A stretch of DNA of 18,545 nucleotides from Defluviitaleaceae bacterium (GTDB taxonomy: Bacteria; Bacillota; Clostridia; Lachnospirales; WRAA01): the NCBI GenBank assembly GCA_009780445.1, contig WRAA01000011.1, positions 1 to 18,545 of the forward strand, read 5' to 3'. Positions 13,178 through 18,545 of this stretch are shown here, in pieces; the stretch's first letter is position 1; every line of letters starts with the position of its first letter. The position numbers and the translations under genes were made by a program. The notes beneath the pieces are model-generated. The model did no database searches and was not told where the DNA came from. It worked only from the letters and a program-made list of their open reading frames with translations.

Positions 13178-14935
13178 ATGCCTCTCGACGGAATCGTCAT
13201 TTCGAACATCACGCGTGATATACGCCGCGCCGCGCTCGGCGGGCGGATAGACAAAATATACCAGCCGGAGAAGGACGAGATCGTGGCCAACATACGCAGC
13301 CTGGGCAGCAACCTCAAGCTGCTGATCACGGCGAACTCGTCGCACCCGCGCGTACACTTCACAAACACGGCCAAGGCTAATCCGCTGACTGCGCCGCTGT
13401 TTTGCATGGTGCTGCGCAAGCACCTGGGCGGCGGCAAGATCGTGTCTGTGGAACAGCCGGGCTTCGAGCGTATTATCGAGATCGGCGTAGAGTCCCGCAA
13501 CGAGATGGGCGACGAGACCCGCAAACGGCTGATCATCGAGATAATGGGCAAGCACAGCAACATCATGCTGACGGACGAACGCGGCGTGATACTGGACAGC
13601 GCGCGGCACGTAGGGCGCGACACCAGCTCTGTGCGCGAAGTTCTGCCCGGCCTTGTTTACAGCCGCCCGCCTTCCCAAGGCAAGACGAACCCTATGGAGC
13701 TTGACCGCGCGGACTTCTTGGCGCGTCTTGAAGCGGCCGGCGCGGTTGGCCTTGCGCAGTTCCTGATGGGCGGCTACAGCGGCATATCCCCGGCGGCGGC
13801 GGCGGAAGTCTGCTACCGCGCGGGTCTCGCCCCGGACTTGACGTGCGCGGTGGCGGATGGCGCGGCCGCCGCAAGGCTCTTCGACACCTTCGCGCGGCTG
13901 ACCGCCGACATCCGCGCGGAATCCTTCGCGCCGGAAATCGTAGTCAGCAACGGCAAGCCGGCGGACTTCGCCGCAATCGAGATGACAATGTTCAACGGGC
14001 TTGCAGACTGCGAAAAGCGGCCTTTCGGCGATATCAGCGAAATGCTGGAACATTTCTACACGGAAAAGGACGCCCGCCTGCGTGTAGACCAAAAGACCGC
14101 GGACATCCGCAAGCACCTGACAAACAACGCCGAACGCTGCGCCAAGAAGCACGAGACCCACATCCGCACCCTGCGCGATATCGCCGGGCGCGAGAAGCAC
14201 AAGCTAATGGGCGAGCTTCTGACCGCCAACATCTACCAATTGGAGAAGGGCATGACAACCTTCGCCGCGCAAAACTACTATGACGAAAACCTACCCACCG
14301 TCGAGATCCCGCTGGACGCGAACCTTGAACCCGCCGAGAACGCCCAGAAGTACTTCAAGCGTTACAACAAGGAGAAGCGCACCTTCACGGCTCTGCGGGA
14401 GCAGATGGCCGCCAACGACGCGGAGCAGGAATACCTGCGTACGCTGCTGCAAACGCTGAACACCTGCCGCGACGAAGCGGACATCGAACAAGTGCGCGAA
14501 GAGCTTGCCGAAAACGGCTATGTAAAGAAGCGCAAGAAACACGCAAAACCCGTGAAGGCGCGTCCTCTGCACTATCTGTCACACAACGGCACCGACATCT
14601 TCGTGGGCAAGAACAATAAGCAGAACGACGAGCTGACTCTGCGCACCGCCGGCAATCAGGATATCTGGCTGCACGCGAAGGACATGCCCGGCTCCCACGT
14701 TCTTATCAAGAACGGCGGCGCGCCTGTGTCCGACACAACCCTGGCCGAGGCCGCCATGCTGGCCGCGTACTACAGCAAGGGCAAGAACGGCTCCAACGTG
14801 CCTGTCGACTACACAATCCGCAAGAACGTGCGCAAGCCCGGCGGCGCGAAGCCGGGAATGGTGATCTACGACAATTTCCGCACGCTCTACGTCACGCCCG
14901 ACGAAGATGCGGTAAAGGCTCTGCGCCAAGTATAA
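13178..14935 (+). CDS. rqcH: RqcH / NFACT-family ribosome-associated quality control factor
   Basis: RqcH binds obstructed 50S subunits carrying peptidyl-tRNA and recruits tRNA-Ala to add C-terminal alanine tails that mark stalled peptides for degradation; older annotations call it fibronectin-binding protein A. The 585-residue chain has the NFACT-N domain (about 1-160, MPLDGIVISNITRDIR, FCMVLRKHLGGG, IMGKHSNIMLTD). A central helix-hairpin-helix/coiled-coil region follows (about 180-440). The C-terminal NFACT-R domain (about 464-560) contains DIFVGKNNKQNDELTLR, DIWLHAKDMPGSHV and the NVRKPGGAKPGMV stretch. The conserved Asp-Arg of NFACT-N (D97-R98 in B. subtilis, from memory) reads Glu97-Arg98 here. 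AAGGAG 7 nt before the ATG sets the start. It is divergent from the remA operon, and the M23 peptidase gene follows after 22 nt. Confidence 0.95.
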   Translation: MPLDGIVISNITRDIRRAALGGRIDKIYQPEKDEIVANIRSLGSNLKLLITANSSHPRVHFTNTAKANPLTAPLFCMVLRKHLGGGKIVSVEQPGFERIIEIGVESRNEMGDETRKRLIIEIMGKHSNIMLTDERGVILDSARHVGRDTSSVREVLPGLVYSRPPSQGKTNPMELDRADFLARLEAAGAVGLAQFLMGGYSGISPAAAAEVCYRAGLAPDLTCAVADGAAAARLFDTFARLTADIRAESFAPEIVVSNGKPADFAAIEMTMFNGLADCEKRPFGDISEMLEHFYTEKDARLRVDQKTADIRKHLTNNAERCAKKHETHIRTLRDIAGREKHKLMGELLTANIYQLEKGMTTFAAQNYYDENLPTVEIPLDANLEPAENAQKYFKRYNKEKRTFTALREQMAANDAEQEYLRTLLQTLNTCRDEADIEQVREELAENGYVKKRKKHAKPVKARPLHYLSHNGTDIFVGKNNKQNDELTLRTAGNQDIWLHAKDMPGSHVLIKNGGAPVSDTTLAEAAMLAAYYSKGKNGSNVPVDYTIRKNVRKPGGAKPGMVIYDNFRTLYVTPDEDAVKALRQV

Positions 14936-14957
14936 ATTTCGGCGAACTTCGCAGACT

Positions 14958-15953
14958 ATGCTCATGCGTATATTTAGATATGCCGTTATTGCGGCGACCA
15001 TAACACTGACAAGCGTCCTGCTGACGCCGGACATACATGCCCGGGAAGTTCGCGTTAGCGATGAGACCCGCATTCGCTGGATGGAGTTTGACGTTCCGCA
15101 CACCGTGCTGGCACAGGCCATGGAGTATGACATCAAGTTCCACAAGGCCGGCACGCCGGTCTACTGGGTGGATCTGCTGGCATACGGCGCGGCGAAAAAC
15201 TGGGGCAAGTTCCCCAAGGAGCCGCACTGCCCGCACATCAGCTCCGCCGCGTTAAAGCTTGCCGCGGGGCAGGATATGGCGGAGCTTGCCCAGGGGCTCA
15301 AGCTCTTCCCGTTTTATCGCAAGGCCTACGGCGCGGTGCTGGGCTGGATGGTCGGCGAATATGAGGTGCTGGCGGGGGAAACGCGGGAGCGCAGATATGG
15401 CCTGCGCGCCTTCTTCCCCCTTGCGCAGGGCTACGGCTACACCCACTTCGACGACTTCGGCGCGAGGCGTTCCTACGGCTACAGCCGCCCGCACCTTGGC
15501 CACGACCTTATGGCGCGGACAGGCACCCCTGTGATCGCCGTGGAGGACGGTTATGTGGAGGCCATGGGCTGGAACCGCTACGGCGGCTGGCGCATCGGCG
15601 TGCGCAGCGTGGATCGGCGCAGGTATTATTACTATGCCCATCTGCGCCGCGACCATCCCTTCCACAAGGCTCTGTCCGAAGGCGGCTTCGTCCGCGCGGG
15701 CGACGTGCTGGGTTATGTGGGCCGCACGGGCTACAGCGACACGGAAAACGTGAACAACATCAGCGTGCCGCACCTTCATCTGGGTTTGCAAATAATTTTC
15801 GACGAAACACAAAAAGACGGCTACAACCAGATCTGGGTAGACGTTTACAGCCTGTCGCGCTTCCTTTCGTCCAACAAAATGCCCGTGCGCCGCAACGAGC
15901 AAACGCGCGACTTCGAGCGCACCATCACCATCGAGAGCGTGGCCTACGAGTAA
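14958..15953 (+). CDS. Secreted M23 (LytM-type) zinc metallopeptidase
   Basis: M23 enzymes are zinc endopeptidases that cut peptide cross-links of peptidoglycan, acting outside the membrane. The 331-residue protein starts with a signal peptide (MLMRIFR, hydrophobic 8-22, probable cleavage after IHA at 28). An N-terminal domain without a motif I recognise follows (about 30-150, rich in Tyr and Trp). The catalytic domain has all ligands: His179 and Asp183 in PHLGHDLMARTGTPV, His228 in YYYYAHL, and His272/His274 in VPHLHLGLQ. This suggests an active enzyme rather than a degenerate LytM regulator. The start is supported by the signal peptide, though the ribosome site is weak, so translation may depend on rqcH 22 nt upstream. 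Its tail overlaps the convergent HPt-like gene by 10 bp. Confidence 0.92.
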   Translation: MLMRIFRYAVIAATITLTSVLLTPDIHAREVRVSDETRIRWMEFDVPHTVLAQAMEYDIKFHKAGTPVYWVDLLAYGAAKNWGKFPKEPHCPHISSAALKLAAGQDMAELAQGLKLFPFYRKAYGAVLGWMVGEYEVLAGETRERRYGLRAFFPLAQGYGYTHFDDFGARRSYGYSRPHLGHDLMARTGTPVIAVEDGYVEAMGWNRYGGWRIGVRSVDRRRYYYYAHLRRDHPFHKALSEGGFVRAGDVLGYVGRTGYSDTENVNNISVPHLHLGLQIIFDETQKDGYNQIWVDVYSLSRFLSSNKMPVRRNEQTRDFERTITIESVAYE

Positions 15954-16540
15954 CCAAGTTTTTCCAAGCACACTTCAACGGCGGTAAGAGCCTCTTCAAG
16001 ACGGCCTTGCCGCTTGTTGCGTATTATATCGTCAACATAGGGGCCGATGTCGGCGGCCTGGGTATGGTCTCTCAAGTTCCTTACCGCGGCGTTTACGGCT
16101 CCGTAATCATCGTTTTGCAGGGCTTGTTTCAGAGCAAGCAGGGTTGCCGCCAGCTCCTTTGGGTCTACGTCCACGCGCTCACCGGTACGCGCCTGCGCCA
16201 AGGCGTCGTCAATGTTTTGCAAAATTATGCCGTACTCACGCAGCAGGGTGTCTGTGTGTTCGAGAATGTACGGCTGATCCTTGCGGTGCCCCGCGTCCTC
16301 CAGCTCCTTGGCGCGTTCCGACAATTTCAACGCCCCAACGCCTGAGGCCGCGCCCTTCACGGCGTCTACCAATGTTGTATACAGCACGATATCCCGGGCA
16401 GACAGCGCGGATTCAATCTCCAATATCTTCTTGCGGCCTTCGCCGCTGAATATCGCCAATATCTTCATATACCGATCGAGCTTGCCCCGCATTTGGGAAA
16501 GCCCCTTGTCCACGTCAATCCCTTCTATAATCAAGCTCAT
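15944..16540 (-). CDS. HPt-like protein with Asp in place of the phosphoacceptor His
   Basis: The 198-residue protein follows the hybrid kinase gene by 14 nt and has AGGAGG 6 nt before the ATG, so both are made from one message. Residues about 15-105 resemble a histidine phosphotransfer four-helix bundle: the diagnostic helix reads LYTTLVDAVKGAASGVGALKL, where the family reads V-H-x-L/V-K-(G/S)-x-(5)-GA, followed by LSERAKELEDAG. The phosphorylatable His is Asp59 (codon GAC), while Lys62, Gly63 and the rest of the helix are kept. The C-terminal half (about 110-198) is a second helical region of the type often found after HPt domains of composite kinases. Inferred: it cannot relay phosphate through a histidine, and may instead bind the kinase's receiver domain as a docking or competing partner. 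A sequencing error changing one base (CAC to GAC) cannot be ruled out. Confidence 0.85.
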   Translation of the reverse strand: MSLIIEGIDVDKGLSQMRGKLDRYMKILAIFSGEGRKKILEIESALSARDIVLYTTLVDAVKGAASGVGALKLSERAKELEDAGHRKDQPYILEHTDTLLREYGIILQNIDDALAQARTGERVDVDPKELAATLLALKQALQNDDYGAVNAAVRNLRDHTQAADIGPYVDDIIRNKRQGRLEEALTAVEVCLEKLGYS

Positions 16541-16554
16541 ACAACACCTCCTCG

Positions 16555-18258
<1,704 letters not shown>

Positions 18259-18275
18259 TGATCCCTCACCCTGCA

Positions 18276-18545
18276 TTACAGCAAGCAGGCCACTAATGCA
18301 TTATTGTGAAATCTGTTTACGGCGTGTCCTTCCGATACCTTCGTGGGGCAGATCTCTCCGCCGGAACACGCCATCATGTACGGCAGCTTGCCGGAAATCA
18401 GGCGGCTGACGATCTCCATTTCGCCGAAATGGTCGAAGCCCAGTGTCATGCTGCGCGATATGCACGAAAATATCATCAGGCCGGACGCGCCCTCCAGGTC
18501 TTGCTGTATACGCTCCGCGGCCTGCTCCGTGGTCAGCAGTACATA
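18276..18545 (-). CDS. FIST-domain sensory protein, C-terminal end only (5' part beyond window)
   Basis: The last 89 codons are visible, in frame from the right edge to a TAA at 18278-18276. The pattern GLMIFSCISRSMTLG, then a helix, LPYMMACSGGEICP and NRFHNNALVACLL, fits the C-terminal FIST_C domain, which ends in a G(E)I-P segment and an NRFHN strand. FIST domains are predicted small-ligand sensors that occur beside or fused to kinases and chemotaxis proteins. The stop codon overlaps the upstream alternative start of the hybrid kinase gene, so both are likely one operon. Whether this chain carries further domains cannot be seen. Confidence 0.8.
   Translation of the reverse strand, partial: YVLLTTEQAAERIQQDLEGASGLMIFSCISRSMTLGFDHFGEMEIVSRLISGKLPYMMACSGGEICPTKVSEGHAVNRFHNNALVACLL

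Overview
The window is a GC-rich, tightly packed bacterial chromosome segment, most likely from an anaerobic Clostridia-type member of the Firmicutes. The pointers are the housekeeping cluster remA-gmk-rpoZ-priA-def, a Firmicutes-type (class II) galactose-1-phosphate uridylyltransferase, an RqcH-type NFACT protein, a Gram-positive-style binding lipoprotein, and strong purine-rich ribosome binding sites. I cannot name genus or species. I see no insertion sequence, prophage, CRISPR array, tRNA or rRNA.

Layout, left to right. (1) 1-1193, minus strand: a stand-alone CheB methylesterase catalytic domain followed by a PAS/HisKA protein that runs off the left edge. The phosphoacceptor histidine of that protein is an isoleucine. 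(2) 1457-8305: a galactose locus. galK-galT run on the plus strand from a good sigma-70-type promoter. mglB-mglA-mglC (galactose/methyl-galactoside ABC importer) run on the minus strand toward them, so import and the first two Leloir-pathway steps sit together and converge tail to tail. The mglB leader holds a large nested inverted repeat, and the mglB-mglA gap holds a dense hairpin cluster. (3) 8327-13143, minus strand: a housekeeping operon read as small unknown protein - remA - gmk - rpoZ - priA - def. It starts at a near-consensus promoter and ends in an intrinsic terminator. (4) 13178-15953, plus strand: rqcH (ribosome-associated quality control) and a secreted M23 metallopeptidase. (5) 15944-18545, minus strand: the end of a FIST-domain sensor, then a PAS hybrid histidine kinase with all catalytic residues, then an HPt-like protein whose phosphoacceptor histidine is an aspartate.

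The most unusual theme is signalling. Both ends of the window encode two-component-type proteins, and two of the four have lost exactly the histidine that should carry phosphate while the surrounding fold is retained. The second theme is RNA structure: inverted repeats lie in the mglB leader and in three intercistronic gaps (mglB-mglA, remA-gmk, priA-def). Both convergent gene pairs overlap at their 3' ends by 10-11 bp, leaving no room for a terminator between them.
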